Source: Plotosus lineatus
Taxonomy: Eukaryota > Chordata > Actinopteri > Siluriformes > Plotosidae
DNA: 64,000 bases
Assembly (NCBI GenBank): GCA_024760905.1
Contig: CM045732.1
Location: forward strand, 51,917,996-51,981,995
Direction of reading: 5' to 3'
Under the pieces are notes generated by a model. That model made no database searches, was not told the DNA's origin, and saw only the letters and a list, made by a program, of their open reading frames with translations. A program made the position numbers and the translations under genes. How positions within the stretch are numbered: the first letter of the stretch is position 1; each line of letters opens with the position of its first letter. Shown in pieces: positions 1 through 11,224 of this stretch.

Positions 1-419
1 GTGAGGCACTCAAAACCGAAAGTAGTGTACTTGCAAAAGTAGTGTACTTACTGTGGGTTATACGGACTTTCGGTCTTTCACTTGCGCAAGGGTGCCGTTG
101 AACTCGTTTAGAACACAGCCTGCACTGATGTGAATCACCAGCAGAGCGGAGAGTTCTTTTCTGGATTCGGGTTTTCATTCATTTTACAACTCTCTTCGCT
201 TAATTGAGTATGCATGGTAGTTGTGCCGAATCGAGCAGATAGTTAATTCATCTCTGTGTATGAGACTTGCACCCATGCTAGTAGGCTTACGTTTCTGACC
301 AACCATATTTACTTAGGGTTACAAAAGTACGCAAAACAGAGTAAACACAAAGATCACAGAGACAACTTCTTAACACAAGGGTAATACGCTATATCACTTC
401 ACTTATCCTTTAACATCCG
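1..419. other. No gene recognised
   Basis: This stretch holds no convincing ORF, splice-bounded exon or repeat that I recognise. A short palindrome (acatcc-ga-ggatgt) lies near 412-425, at the border of the SINE that follows. Confidence 0.4.
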
Positions 420-700
420 AGGATGTCGTTGGGGCGCCTTCATGGCGAGACTTGGGCTGATTTGGCCTGGCAGAGCCCATCCTTCTCCAGGTCGTAGAAA
501 CATGCTTATGGCTTTGCAGCCTACTCTTTACGAAAGTCAGCAATGGTTCTCTTACATGCCTCTCACCATAGACAGTGAGAGACATGGCCCGCCTTTGATA
601 ACCCAGTTAGCTGTACTGGGGGGGACAGTGACAACCTTGTGGGGACTCGAGCGCCCAACCTTAGGATCAGCAATCCTGCGCCCTAACCACTAGACCAACT
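420..700 (-). mobile_element. SINE family B copy with an unusual tail
   Basis: Read on the minus strand, the right part (about 498-700) is the family B SINE: a tRNA-like head with A-box-like and B-box-like motifs, then the body that includes the cagttagctg and gtcagcaatgg segments seen in many copies here. The 3' tail (about 420-497) matches neither the L2-like nor the RTE-like tail of the other copies. It may be a third tail, or the SINE may end at about 498 beside unrelated DNA. Confidence 0.75.
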
Positions 701-713
701 ATACGCTATATAA

Positions 714-716
<3 letters not shown>

Positions 717-751
<35 letters not shown>
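717..751. repeat. (TA)n microsatellite
   Basis: About 17 uninterrupted TA units. It abuts the Tigger-like fragment at 755-955. A second copy of that element at 46 kb also carries a TA array right after its cagttcagtt segment, so the array probably grew from a short TA run inside the transposon. Confidence 0.9.
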
Positions 752-752
<1 letters not shown>

Positions 753-754
753 TC

Positions 755-955
755 GTATATAACTGAACTGGGAAGAAGGAGGGGCACGTTCAGTCTGTCA
801 TTTGTAAACAATGGACGCAGCGTCATTGCATCATTACGTCAGCGTACTACTTAGGTAAATTTGACTTTTTTTTTTTTGTAGACAAAACAAACAAACGTAA
901 AAAAAAAAAAAAAAAAAAAACGTAAAACAGATGAACGTAAGTTGGGGAGCGTCTG
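755..955 (-). mobile_element. Tigger/pogo-like MITE fragment
   Basis: On the minus strand this begins cagacgctccccaacttacg and contains a segment (ctgcgtccattgtttac) shared with the elements at 46043 and 3081. The terminal CAG next to a TA-like flank and the tacgttcat segment are typical of Tigger-type MITE ends. Only one terminus is present; the other side runs into the TA array. A homopolymer A run at 901-920 lies inside. Confidence 0.6.
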
Positions 956-2822
956 TAGTTGATTTGGCTCATATTTCCACACATTTTGATAATTGAGATG
1001 ATTCTAACACATCATACACCTGGAGGCCTGGAAAATTTGTTTAAAACTTTCCATAAGTCAATTGCCATTGCCCAAGATATCCAGTGGGATCAGGGAATTT
1101 CTCATCAGAACTTGAGTAACCGATAATAAGAGGGGACCACTGTATATAGTCTGTTGGTTTTCAGTGTGAATTTTTGATGAGGGTGAATTTACTTTGGCTC
1201 AGCTTAAATACCCCCCCCCCCCACCCCCATCCCGTCAGAATGGGATGATAAAGCTGGTTCGGAGGACAAAAGTTAGTAGCTTTTTTGGCAAATCCTTTGG
1301 AAAAAGGCATAAACTTCTTGAAATCTCTCTGAAGGTACTTCTTATAAGACTAAACCTTGTGCCCGACCTTGAATCATTCAAGCAGCTGGAAACACTGCGC
1401 GGTCGGATGTTAATGTGTTGCATACAGGCAAGTAAGAAATTCTTCCCACTATGTGATTAGTTAGTAACTTTCATTCTGTGAGCAAGACATGTACTCCCAG
1501 CTATAATTTTTCTATTTCACGAATACGTACTGCATTCTTTGAATATAAAAGTGTGCCTGGGTAAGACGGTTACTTTGTTCAAGGTGGGTCTGAATGTACA
1601 GATCTGTAATTAATTCTTTTCAATACTGTTCATTTTATTGGTACCCAAGGGATTTAAACATATTTATTTCTGTTTCGCTTTACATTGTAGTTATTATTCA
1701 ATTACTTGGTCAGTTTGGTCAGTAGCATTCTGGAAGTTCAGGTCATTTGTCTATATATTCCCAATATCTTTACGAATTTGCCATGGTTGAAGATAGTGAC
1801 TTTCAGTATGTGGTCTGTGAGAAAGGAGGTTTGACATGCAAATTTAAAACTACACGCACATAACCTGCTTCCTTATGCAAATCCACATGTGTCCCCATAG
1901 TTTGGAATGTTTATTCTGAATTTATCATCTTTAAATACATCTGGCTACAAGATTTCCATGGAAAATGACATTAAATTGGTCAGGTAGAAAATCTGCCTTG
2001 GATCCTTGTCTGAGAGGAACTTTATCATTCCTCTCCTGCAAGTTCACTGGGAGGATAACAGTCAACATTAAATTGTTACTAGGGTAACACTGAACCCAAA
2101 AGTCAGCAGCAAAAAAAAAAAAAAAAAAAAAAAGTAGACTTGAACAAAAAGGGAGAGCACATGGAAACTGGAGAGTGCCATGATCATTCTGGCCAAAACT
2201 AACCATAAAATGAACAGGAAATAAATTCCCCCAAGCCTGACCCCAACGGCCCATATAGCAAGCATCTGCCTACTCCTATGTAAGGAACAGTATTTCATTT
2301 GTTGATCCAGTGTGATATACTGCGACCAAAAACATTCACCTTGACATTTCCTAGAAACTCATGCTCAAACTAAAACATGTTTTTAATGAATAACAGAGCA
2401 TATCTATGGTGTAAAGCATGCAAATTGTGCTTAGTGGAAAAAGCATACAAGCATGTATGCACAGCATAACCTGTTCAGATGGTACCTGTTTACTTGGTAA
2501 TTCAGTGTTAAGAAAAGTCAATGCAATTTGAAACAAAAGTGTTCAACACATATAAAAGTGAATGGCAGACAGGATTTACCATGTTTTACAAATTTGTACA
2601 TATTTCTAACAGTGAGCGGAGCAATGAAGGGAATTATTCTCTGCTGCAGTGAGTTACTTAATCTGTACCAGCTGCAGTTTTGCTTTTTGCTGTTCTTGCT
2701 CAAGTGCACAGTGGAGCAGTTGGAGAAAACACACTCCCACCAGTCAGAAATCATGGATCATAGCAGCCTGACTCATCAAAAGGCAGGGTGTGTATGATTG
2801 ACTGCGTGTGCGGATGATTGTG

Positions 2823-2825
<3 letters not shown>
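956..2825. other. No gene recognised
   Basis: AT-rich unique-looking DNA. The ORFs here (for example 1194-1460) start in homopolymer or low-complexity sequence, show no family signature and are not flanked by splice sites. A 23-A run lies at about 2110-2133. Near 1120-1145 the sequence gaggggaccactgta could be the end of an unidentified element, but no partner terminus was found. Confidence 0.4.

Positions 2826-2882
<57 letters not shown>
2826..2882. repeat. (GT)n microsatellite
   Basis: About 28 GT dinucleotides without interruption. It generates an artificial His/Thr-rich ORF on the minus strand. Confidence 0.97.
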
Positions 2883-2883
<1 letters not shown>

Positions 2884-3080
2884 TAAGAGTCATAGCTTTC
2901 TCCACTGCTACATGGATGTCTTTTCCTTGGCAGCACTTGTTTGACGAGGGCACATGGATAAAGGGAATTTGTCAGTCTTTCAATTAAGAATGTGGTTTTT
3001 CTGGAACAAGGCTGTAGCTGGGTTTTCTTGGCATACATTGACAGTCTGAGTTTCATAAAAAAGAACGTTAATTTTCAATA

Positions 3081-4042
3081 CAGTCATCCCTTGCCACTTT
3101 GCGACTTGAAGTTTGCGGCCTCGATGCATCGCGGTATTTTCCATAAGTATCCAAAATCAAAAAATATTCATAAAAATTTCAAAATTCGCACTGAAACTCG
3201 CATGCACGCAAGCGGAAGGCAGGGACCCAAGGCAGGCTGCGTCCATTGTTTACAAACGACAGACTGAACGTGCCCCTCCTTCATTTCCAGTTCAGGCAGG
3301 GACCGCCCACTCAACTCAATCTCGCAAGCTGATTGGCTTAGACGCGTGATGCTGTAGCCTTGCACATTCCCGAGGGAATTTTTGTGATTTTGTGATCTTA
3401 TAGTGTTTGTGACACCCTTGAAAATGCCTCCTAAACATCCTGCACCATCGAAGTCATCCAATGAGCCCAAGAAAAAGCGAAATATGATGACAGTAACCCA
3501 AAAAGTGAAGTTGCTAGATATGCTGACGGCGGGCAATACGTATGCCCATGTAGCACGCCATTACGGCATAAATTAATCTACCACGCGTTACATCAAAAAA
3601 GACGAAGTGAAGCACCTCCTGCTGATGATCCAATGCCTCTCGAATCTGACGAAGAGGCATTACCTGACTTGGAATAAAGCTCTCAATAACCTGTGCAGTA
3701 AATCATCATCTTCATCATCTTCACTTCACCTTCACCTTCATCATACTGCACAGGTCTCTCATCCTCATTTTTTTGGATTAAGATCAAGCGGAGAAGAGCT
3801 ATTGTCAGATGTGAGTACAGTACTTAAAATATTTATATATAAATTATATGTAAATATTAATACATTACAGTATTTACATATGCATATAACTGTGTAACGT
3901 TTAATATACACTTCTTGATATTGTATAGACGCGAAAACATTATACATATGGTAGAAATGAGAGGGGTGATCCTACTTTGCAGTTTTTCGATTATCACGGC
4001 CAGGTCTAGTCTATATTATCCACAAAATTCAAGGGATGACTG
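3081..4042 (+). mobile_element. Tigger/pogo-like DNA transposon, decayed
   Basis: A 962-bp element bounded by a perfect 13-bp terminal inverted repeat, cagtcatcccttg at 3081-3093 and caagggatgactg at 4030-4042. It is preceded by TA; the right flank is TG-TA, so the expected TA duplication is imperfect. Inside is the N-terminal part of a CENP-B-type transposase (3424-3576) and a serine-codon-rich stretch near 3695-3760. At 962 bp it is too short to hold the catalytic DDE region, so this copy is non-autonomous. Confidence 0.8.
3424..3576 (+). pseudogene. Tigger-type transposase N-terminal remnant
   Basis: Fifty codons from ATG to TAA. The product starts MPPKHPAPSKSS, continues with a basic KKKR stretch, and then VTQKVKLLDML and ARHYGIN, the usual first helix-turn-helix of CENP-B/Tigger DNA-binding domains. 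The frame stops at TAA where related proteins continue, and the sequence after it (tcaaaaaagacgaa) still looks like degraded transposase. It cannot encode an active enzyme. It came with the surrounding inverted-repeat element and is not a host gene. Confidence 0.75.
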
Positions 4043-4631
4043 TGTAATAGTGAATATAAATTTGTTTTTGGAAGATGTTAAAATTTGAAGTACTATGACT
4101 CAATTACACTTTTCATCTTTAGATGTATTATTTTCCTCTACGATGTTGCTGCTGTACTATGACAGCCTTTTTCAAATGTATAGATTCTTACAATTAATTT
4201 CATAAGATATCCGTCCATAAAACCCCTCGTGTCTTTTCCTCACTGGCAAAAAGCTATTTGTTCAATTCAGAGAAGAAAAAAATCAGTTAAAGTTTGAATT
4301 ATTGTTTTTTTTATCACACCATATAGATTACTAAACCTCTACATGGAAAGCCATACGAACTATGAATAATAAATACCCCTAGACTGTGGAAAACTCTGAG
4401 GTCATGAGTAGTGAGTGTTTTAAGCTGATTGACAGCTTAATTCAAGGAAAATTCAATGTGGCCGCATCCTTCTGAAGAATTTTTAATCGGGGCATTTGTC
4501 TCACTAACATTACTTACACCTAACTTATCATGAAGACAAAATAAGTGAAGTTGGGGGGGGGGGAATAGTAAGGATTGTAGAAGTAGGTTTTTGTAGATTC
4601 TTTGGCTTCATTCTGCAATAGCAAAACCATG
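4043..4631. other. No gene recognised
   Basis: AT-rich DNA between two mobile elements. A G run lies at about 4553-4562. Nothing coding or structural was recognised. Confidence 0.4.
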
Positions 4632-4986
4632 AATGGCAAGTCATAGTGGCTATCTCGTCAGCCCCACAGCAAGAAAGGCCTTGGTTTGATTCCCAGTTTG
4701 TTTCTGTGTGGAGTTTGCATGTTTTCCTCGTGTTTGCCTGGGTTTCCTCCGGGTACTCCAGTTTCCTCCCTCAGTCCAAAAATATGTACGGTATGTTAAG
4801 TGGCTGTTCCAAATTGCCCCTAGGTTTGAGTGTGAGTATGAATGACAGTGTGACTGTGAGTGGTTTGGCCATGTGATGGCCTGGCGTGTACCCCGCCCTC
4901 ATCCAAAATTGGCTGAGATGGGCACCAGCCTCCTGTGACCCTAACTAGGATTAAGCTGTTCAGAAAATGAATGAATGAATGGATGG
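4632..4986 (+). mobile_element. SINE family A with L2-like tail
   Basis: A degenerate tRNA-like head (cctcaca-like and gattcccag segments), then the family cassette tttctgtgtggagtttgcatg and gtttcctcc, then an L2-type LINE 3' tail (gatggcctggcg, gtaccccgccctc, gattaagctgttcagaaaat) ending in (ATGA)n. The head-cassette-tail order is the standard layout of this abundant fish SINE type. No clean target-site duplication was found. Confidence 0.85.
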
Positions 4987-5052
4987 CACGTGTTGTGAGA
5001 GACCTCCGTATTTGTTGTGATGCTTCCATCTTTGGGTTTGTATTTGCTTGCT

Positions 5053-5240
5053 TATCAGGCAGTGGTAGCTCAGTGGATAAGGCTGCAGTTTACTGACCCA
5101 ACAGTTGGGAGTTCAATCCACAGTACCACCAAGCTGCCTCTGTTGGGCATTTGCTTCTGTTGTGCAAGGCCCTTAACCCTCATTTGCTCAGGGGTATAAA
5201 ATATACTAGAAATTGTAAGCTGTTTGGGGTAAGGGCATCC
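5053..5240 (+). mobile_element. SINE family C (tRNA-headed, Otophysi-type)
   Basis: The head reads cagtggtagctcagtggata with an A box and, further on, gttcaatcc as B box. The tail contains ttgtgcaaggcccttaaccc and ggggtaagggcatccgtcaa. This matches the widespread fish SINE whose other strand reads catttggcagacgcccttatcc. It resembles a tRNA gene at the 5' end but has lost the pairing needed for one. Confidence 0.75.
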
Positions 5241-5421
5241 GTCAAATGCTCTCAGTTTTGTTTTTGCTTGAGCTGTACACACCAGCCAATCAGCATCAAG
5301 TCAGTGTTGGGATATGAACACAGAACAGCCATTGAAGTCATGTTCCATGCCTGTAGGGTTCAGTTCAGTTCAGGAATGAGGCAATTTGATTTGGTCAAAT
5401 TACTCAGAATTCTGTGACGAC

Positions 5422-5508
5422 ACAATTCTTGAAAGCCGCTTTTACACGACGCAATTCTTGAAAGCCGCTTTTACACGACACAATTCTTGAAAGCCGCTTT
5501 TACACATC
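5422..5508. repeat. 29-bp tandem repeat, three copies
   Basis: Three consecutive near-identical 29-bp units with the core caattcttgaaagccgcttt. They differ only at the first base and at the end of the third unit. The units are directly abutted with no spacers. Confidence 0.95.
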
Positions 5509-5923
5509 AACTAACCTCCCAAAATGTCTCCAACCAAAACTAACCTACCAAACTGCTCCAGGTATATAAAAACAATACAAGCATATTTAGTGAATTTTTT
5601 GAATATTTCATACTAGAGGCACAGTTCTGTCTTAGCTAAAGCAGCAAGACGAAGCAGCAAGACATGAAAGCTGTTTTCCAATTAGGAAAGTTCTCGTGAA
5701 GATTACTACAAACACCAGTGAAAGAGATGAAGTAGGATGTTGACAGCAAATATCAATGTCCTGTATTTTCTGCTTAACAGTAATTCTTGCCAATCAACCA
5801 TGAGTTTGTTAGTTTGCTTATTTGTCTAAAATTCTGTACCACACCTCTGTACAGAGTTTTGCAAGTGCTGATAGGGCACTTTATTTGAACTTGATCCGAT
5901 TTGCACATCAATTCAATTATTCA

Positions 5924-6137
5924 TTCATTTTCCAAGCCACTTAATCCTAATTAGGGTCCCTGGGAGGCTGGTGCCCATCTTAGCCGACTCTGGGCATGGG
6001 CGAGGTACACAGAGAGTCTCACAATACACTCAGAGTACACAGGGGAAACCCACGCTAGCATGTTGAGATCATGCAAGCTCCACACAGAAACACGCGAGCT
6101 GAGGTGAACATGCTAACCACTGTGTCACCGTGCTCCA
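5924..6137 (-). mobile_element. SINE family A, internally deleted
   Basis: Minus-strand copy: L2-like tail first (attcattcattttccaagcc), then cassette pieces (aggggaaacccacgc, ctccacacagaaac), then the head remnant (gctaaccactgtgtcacc). The middle of the cassette is missing. Confidence 0.75.
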
Positions 6138-6649
6138 TTTGTTCATGTAATATTAAAAATCAAAATCAAAAAAAATATATTGTCATGTCTAATTGTATGT
6201 TGAACTTAATAACTGTTTAAAGTGTAAGTCAAAGTAATATTAAAGACAATATGAAGATAAAGTGTTGCCGCTTTCGTTTTTATTTTATTTATACTAAAAT
6301 TGCAAGTTTTTCGGATATACCTGGTCAAGTTCAGTCACTGGCTTCACAGATAAATACAGTGGTACCTCACCTTACGAAATGAATCCCATCCACAGCCTTT
6401 TTCTTAACCTGGATTTTTCGTAAATTGAACCGCATTTTACATGTAAAACGTATGATTTGTTCCAAGGCCCCCAATACTACCCCTAAACCCTTTAAAAATG
6501 ATAAAAGCATACCTTTTAAGACCTCCTTCTGCTTCAGTATCGTACCGATGGTAGACGGGTTTGTCCATGTTCCTTTGCGATATCACTCGAGCCCATTTCT
6601 TCTTCTCATTCGTCTTTTCATTCGCACTGGAAATCACACGCGTATGCGC

Positions 6650-6653
<4 letters not shown>

Positions 6654-6716
<63 letters not shown>
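6654..6716. repeat. (GT)n microsatellite
   Basis: About 31 GT units inside the MITE, with GCGCGT at both edges, so the alternating purine-pyrimidine tract is longer than the pure repeat. Confidence 0.95.
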
Positions 6717-6727
<11 letters not shown>

Positions 6728-6867
6728 TGACCATGTCTTCTTAGCAGAGTTATAATCTTACAAATGTTTATGGAAGGTTAAAATTCTGATTCAAGAAATA
6801 AAGCATGAAACAACAGTAACTCTGTCCTTTACACGAAAAACATTATGGTAGATGCAGCTCCATAATA

Positions 6868-7035
6868 GCCAATGGGAGGGAGCGGGCCGGAATGTTGGGA
6901 GATAGCCAATAAGAGGGAGCTGTGTCATCCCTCCTAGCCAATGGGAGGCCAGCGGGGCGGGATGTAGGGAGATAGGCAATGGGAGGCAGCTGCGTCATCC
7001 CTCCTAGCCAATGGAAGGCCACTGGGGTGGGATGT
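6868..7035. repeat. Degenerate ~69-bp tandem repeat with CCAAT motifs
   Basis: Two and a half copies of a unit built on tagccaatgggagg, followed by gcgggatgttgggaga and ctgtgtcatccctcc. CCAATGGGAGG or a close variant recurs four to five times. It lies within the MITE at 6357-7235. Confidence 0.8.
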
Positions 7036-7235
7036 TTGAACATCATTGATGGGAGAGCAGCTCGTGCATTGTTTGAATGTTTGAATGTCGCGTTCTTATG
7101 TTCGAATGGCACGTTTGAATGTTTGAATGGTGCATTTGAACTTGTTTCGTATCCAGAGACAAAAATTTTAGGAAAATGCACTTCGTAACCTGCTTTTTTC
7201 GTTTGGTGAGACTTTCGTAAAGTGAGGTATCACTG

Positions 7236-8084
7236 TATTACAAATTCGTAGTATTGTTTTACTGCAAAATAAATTGAACCTGAAAAGGATCTTTAATGTG
7301 TAGTTTGCTAATTTTGTTATATTTTAATACAAAAAAAATCTGCTTTTTTAAAAATAAGATGGACCTATGAATGTAACGTTTGTCAAGATTTGTTTATTTG
7401 ATATCTTGACCTACGTGATGTATACATTCGAAAAATATCTGTACTTGGTTTTCGTAAACTGAAAAGAAGGTAGCATTGGTTGCACTCAATCAATCAACTC
7501 ACAACTAAAGCACTCAACTCTAAAGAATTGTCCTAAACTAATTACGTATAACGTTCATGATATTAATTTAAAGTGTCTTTAGAATTCATTCTGTGGATAA
7601 TATTATTGTTTAATGGACAATAATGTTTTATTTATAGTCCTAACTTTATAAATTTAGAACTTTTATTGTTTTTATGGTTTAAATAAAAAAAAAATGTCCC
7701 CCAGAATGTTACCCAAGACCAAATAATGAACCATAGATATAGTAATTGCTGGTTCTATTGGAACATTAGTAGAAAACCATACATGGACTTTTATATGAGA
7801 CCTTTGATGTTAAGGGAAGATAAAAGCTCAAACCCCAGCTATCTCAGAAAACATTTAAACAAGAGCGGTTTTGTTATGCTATTTTGTTCACACCCCATCC
7901 TACAGGACATATCATGAGACCTGCACATGGGAAATTAAAAATGATGTTACTCATTACCATTTTGACATGTTTGACTTTGAGATGAGATCTGTTTTGGATT
8001 TGATTAGAAGTCATAATGCATGTTTCCTTGTCCAGACATCTTCAAATCTTTACTATATTCGTCATTGTTTCTGAAATCAGGCAT
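7236..8084. other. No gene recognised
   Basis: AT-rich DNA with short ORFs of no recognisable family. Nothing repetitive beyond short A/T runs. Confidence 0.4.
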
Positions 8085-8830
8085 GAAGGCGAGCACCTGG
8101 TGGTCAGGCTTCTGTCCATGGAGCCTGGCTGGGCACAGCCCGAAACGGAGACATGGGTCCGCCCTCCCATGGACCCAGCACCTATGGGAGGGGCTATAGG
8201 GGTCAGGTGTACCGTGAGTTGGGCCTTTTTCACTCCCCAGGTACTCCCTTGTTGTCCTGGCAGACTTTAACATCCATGTGCGAAATGACAGTGTGACCTG
8301 GAAGGGTGTGATTGGTAGGTACGGCCTGTCGAATCTGAACTCGAACGGTGTTTCGTTGTTGGACTTCTGTGTTCGTCATGGTTTGTCCAACCATGGTTTG
8401 ACCTTAGCCTACCCGGGAAGGTCTATGCAGGAGTACTGGAGAGGAGGATCTAACCGTTTGGTGAACCTTGAATTTTGGCGGATTAATGTGGTTTTCGTCC
8501 TGGCCACGGCACTCTCGACCAACTCTATACACTACAGGATCCTGGAGGGGACATGGGAGTTTTCCCAACTTGTCCACATGTGCTTTGTGGATTTAGAAAA
8601 GGCTTTCGACCATGACCCTTGGGCTATCTTGTGGGGTGTGCTCCAGGAATACGGTGTACCGGACCCTCTGTTATGGGCCATTCGGTCTTTTTATCACTGG
8701 AGGCAGAGCTTGGTCTGCATTGGTAACAACAGGTTGAATTAGTTTCTGGTGAGGGTTGCAGTTCACCAAGGCTGTCCTTTGTCACTGATTCTGTTCATAA
8801 TTTTTATGGACAGAATTTCTAGACACAGCC
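8085..8830 (+). pseudogene. Rex3-like LINE fragment, internally deleted
   Basis: Starts in the GC-rich 5' region (gtccatggagcctggctggg, cccatggaccc), continues into an endonuclease-like segment that encodes DFNIHVRNDSVTWKGVIGR (about 8267-8325), and then jumps to a reverse-transcriptase segment encoding HMCFVDLEKAFDH (about 8575-8613) and ending near gctgtcctttgtcactgatt. The middle of the ORF is missing and stops interrupt what is left. Rex3 is an RTE-clade non-LTR retrotransposon common in teleosts. This is a dead copy, not a host gene. Confidence 0.8.
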
Positions 8831-8945
8831 ACAGCATTGTGATGTTCTGGTTTGGTTTGGTTTAAGAAGAGCTGTGTATCTGCTTCAAAAGCTTCAGTTC
8901 ATCATTTCACTTCACTTCAATTCATTTTTGAAAAACTAGAATCAA

Positions 8946-9030
8946 GAGGGAGGCATTGTGGCATAGTGGATAGCATGTCCACCTCACAGAAAAATGGTCC
9001 GGGATTTGAGTCCCCGGCCTAAGGGCAAGG
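8946..9030 (+). mobile_element. SINE head fragment (family A type)
   Basis: Contains ggcatagtggatagcatg (A-box region) and gggatttgagtccccgg (B-box region), followed by sequence that does not match the usual cassette or tail. Probably a truncated or diverged SINE. Confidence 0.5.
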
Positions 9031-10090
9031 GCTTACTGTAGCATTCACTTTAGGACATCCTGGATTTTAGGTATAAATAAAACCAAACACGGTTGAGGTG
9101 CCATGATGAGCTCACGATGGTTCCTCTCAAAATATGAGACCTTGTTAACATGTCAAATTTGTAACCTTCACAGCACAGCAGTAGCCAGATTGACCCGTAT
9201 GGTGTCTCAACAGCAAGATGTATGCATATAAAGCTTTCCAGTGGGAGTCCCTCTGGAAGTCACACACGCCACACATAAAGGATTTTCTCCGTGACGTGTT
9301 GAAAGTGCATGCAGCTGCTCGGCACTATGTCAGCTGTCGAACCCCTTGCTGTTCAAAATGAGCAAGCAGAAGCCAAGAGTTCAAGCATGGTTCATTTGTC
9401 AGGTCCATTTTATAGCTTGGAACTGTACGACACAAGTTCTCTCAACACAGAAAAGTCCAGATGTCACTGAGGCGCAACAATGGAGCCACTGTTAGCACTC
9501 AAAAATAGAGAGATTTCCTCCAATTATGTTAATAGTGGCAGGTTATTACAATGAAATCCATGTGTAGGCCTGGCCTTTTTCAGTCTCCTGAGCTTGTAGT
9601 GCTAATCCTATCGATTGGCAAGGTTTAGACAGGTTGACAAAGCTGTTTTGTGAAGGTGTTTTTGTTAGCCTTGCTTTTCCTGCCTCAACGTTGACTCAAC
9701 AGATTTGCCGAACTGATAGTTCCGAAGCAAGGGAGTTTGAAAGGATCTTGAAAGAAAGAACACAGAAGGAACACAGAGAAATTTTCTTTGGATTGCTGGT
9801 TAATGTTGATGAAAAATTCCTTTTTATTACCAGGTAAAGGAGGCATTGAAATTCCTCGAACATAAATTGATTTTAACTGAAAATGTGAATGAGTGAGATG
9901 AATTTAAGTTTTTATGCAGCCCCTCTCCCCAGCCAACTCATCAGAATCCCACATGGAAACATCTGGTCTTTATAGCTTTACATTATTTATTTATATGTAA
10001 AAATCTAACTATATAATTCAAACCATCATGATATATTAAATATTACACACAGCTCTGATTAAGAAATCCTTTACTTTAAATACCCCAAAG
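9031..10090. other. No gene recognised
   Basis: The 67-codon ORF at 9634-9837 ends beside a donor-like cag/gtaaag but matches no family that I know and has no convincing acceptor. The rest is unremarkable. Confidence 0.4.
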
Positions 10091-10091
10091 A

Positions 10092-10285
10092 TTGCTCAAT
10101 TTGCCGCATTTGGCAGACACCCTTATCCAGAGTGACTTAGCATACATTTATCATTTTCATGAATCTGAGGGTTGAGAGCCTTGCTCAAGGGCCCAACAGT
10201 GGCAGCATTGTGAAACCGGGACTAGAAACCACAATTTTCAGAGTATTAAACCAGAGCCTTAACCACTGAGCCTAACGGTCACTGT
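10092..10285 (-). mobile_element. SINE family C
   Basis: Minus-strand copy beginning at its tail with gcatttggcagacacccttatcc, then ttgctcaagggcccaacagtgg and a head remnant with taaccactgagcc. Same family as 5053 and 21326. Confidence 0.75.
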
Positions 10286-11224
10286 TCAGTGTACATTCAA
10301 ACTTGCTGTCTCCCATGACACACTGATCTAGAAGTATTGTACAAATGGTTGCAAATGTTTTTGCTTTTGTTTTCTTTTTCTTTTTTAAATTAATTTTTTG
10401 AACACTAAATGTATTACCGGCAGTGCAATTTAAGTAAAATTTAATTATTTGTTTGGATTTTATGCTAATAGCTGCAGTGCAGTATACCCAATACGTGGTA
10501 AGCCAGTTTTTCATCCACCCCTTGTGCTGTGACAACAAATAAATGTCATGACAACAATCAGTGTGACAAGTGTATAAGATCCACTAGAACCATCTCATAA
10601 ATTTGGGAGCTTTTCCAGAAATGCAAAGCAATGTCCTGTAGACAGACAGTGAGTGAAAAAGTTTGGAAGAAATTGCTATTCAATCTTAATTACATTATAT
10701 TCAAGAAGAAGAAAATTCATGGCTGGACGCACCCAGGAGGAACGAGTCTCAAAGCGGAAAACCACATATTTGTCTGGCTATACAATCAATAGCGTACTGA
10801 TATCGCAGATCTTCTACAAGATTTCCATTAGTGCTTATGATCCTGTCACGTCATCTGAGCAAAGTTGAACCATTTTCTCACCATTAAAGTATCTTCAGCT
10901 CTTATCTCAAAGAGCATTCCCGACACAGATTTGTAGATACACTGTTTCATTGGGAATCTGTGGAGGGCAATATCCTTCTGTTGGTCAGGATTTCCTCTCC
11001 TGTTTGAAAACCCCACCGGCTTGTACCGATGATGTAGAAAGGGCACAAATGGGATGCTCCATATATATTCACAGTGGATCAGCTGGTAATGGTGGCTTGA
11101 TCGACATCACAGTCAGGTCTGTGCAGTACTTTTGATGTTTTGATTGAATAAAATCATATTGAGGATGCATGTTGCCATAAAATCGGTCTGACTGCAAGTT
11201 ACTTTGATGTTCCGAGTGATATAA
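10286..11224. other. No gene recognised
   Basis: AT-rich DNA. ORFs at 10653 and 10950 show no family features. Confidence 0.4.

Larger units (their letters stand above)
6357..7235 (+). mobile_element. TIR-bounded MITE with TA duplication
   Basis: An 879-bp element flanked by TA on both sides. The left end, cagtggtacctcaccttacg, is the imperfect inverted repeat of the right end, cgtaaagtgaggtatcactg (two mismatches in 20). This is the layout of Tc1/mariner-superfamily (Tigger/pogo-like) MITEs. There is no transposase. Inside lie a long GT array (about 6654-6716) and a short tandem repeat rich in CCAAT (6868-7035). Confidence 0.85.

Noticed and set aside
5422..5508. CRISPR-like direct repeats
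   Set aside because: Units abut directly with no spacers, and the genome is a vertebrate; it is a minisatellite.
9634..9837. 67-codon ORF ending next to a donor-like site
   Set aside because: No known family, no acceptor, and it does not fit prkd3, whose N-terminal sequence is well conserved.
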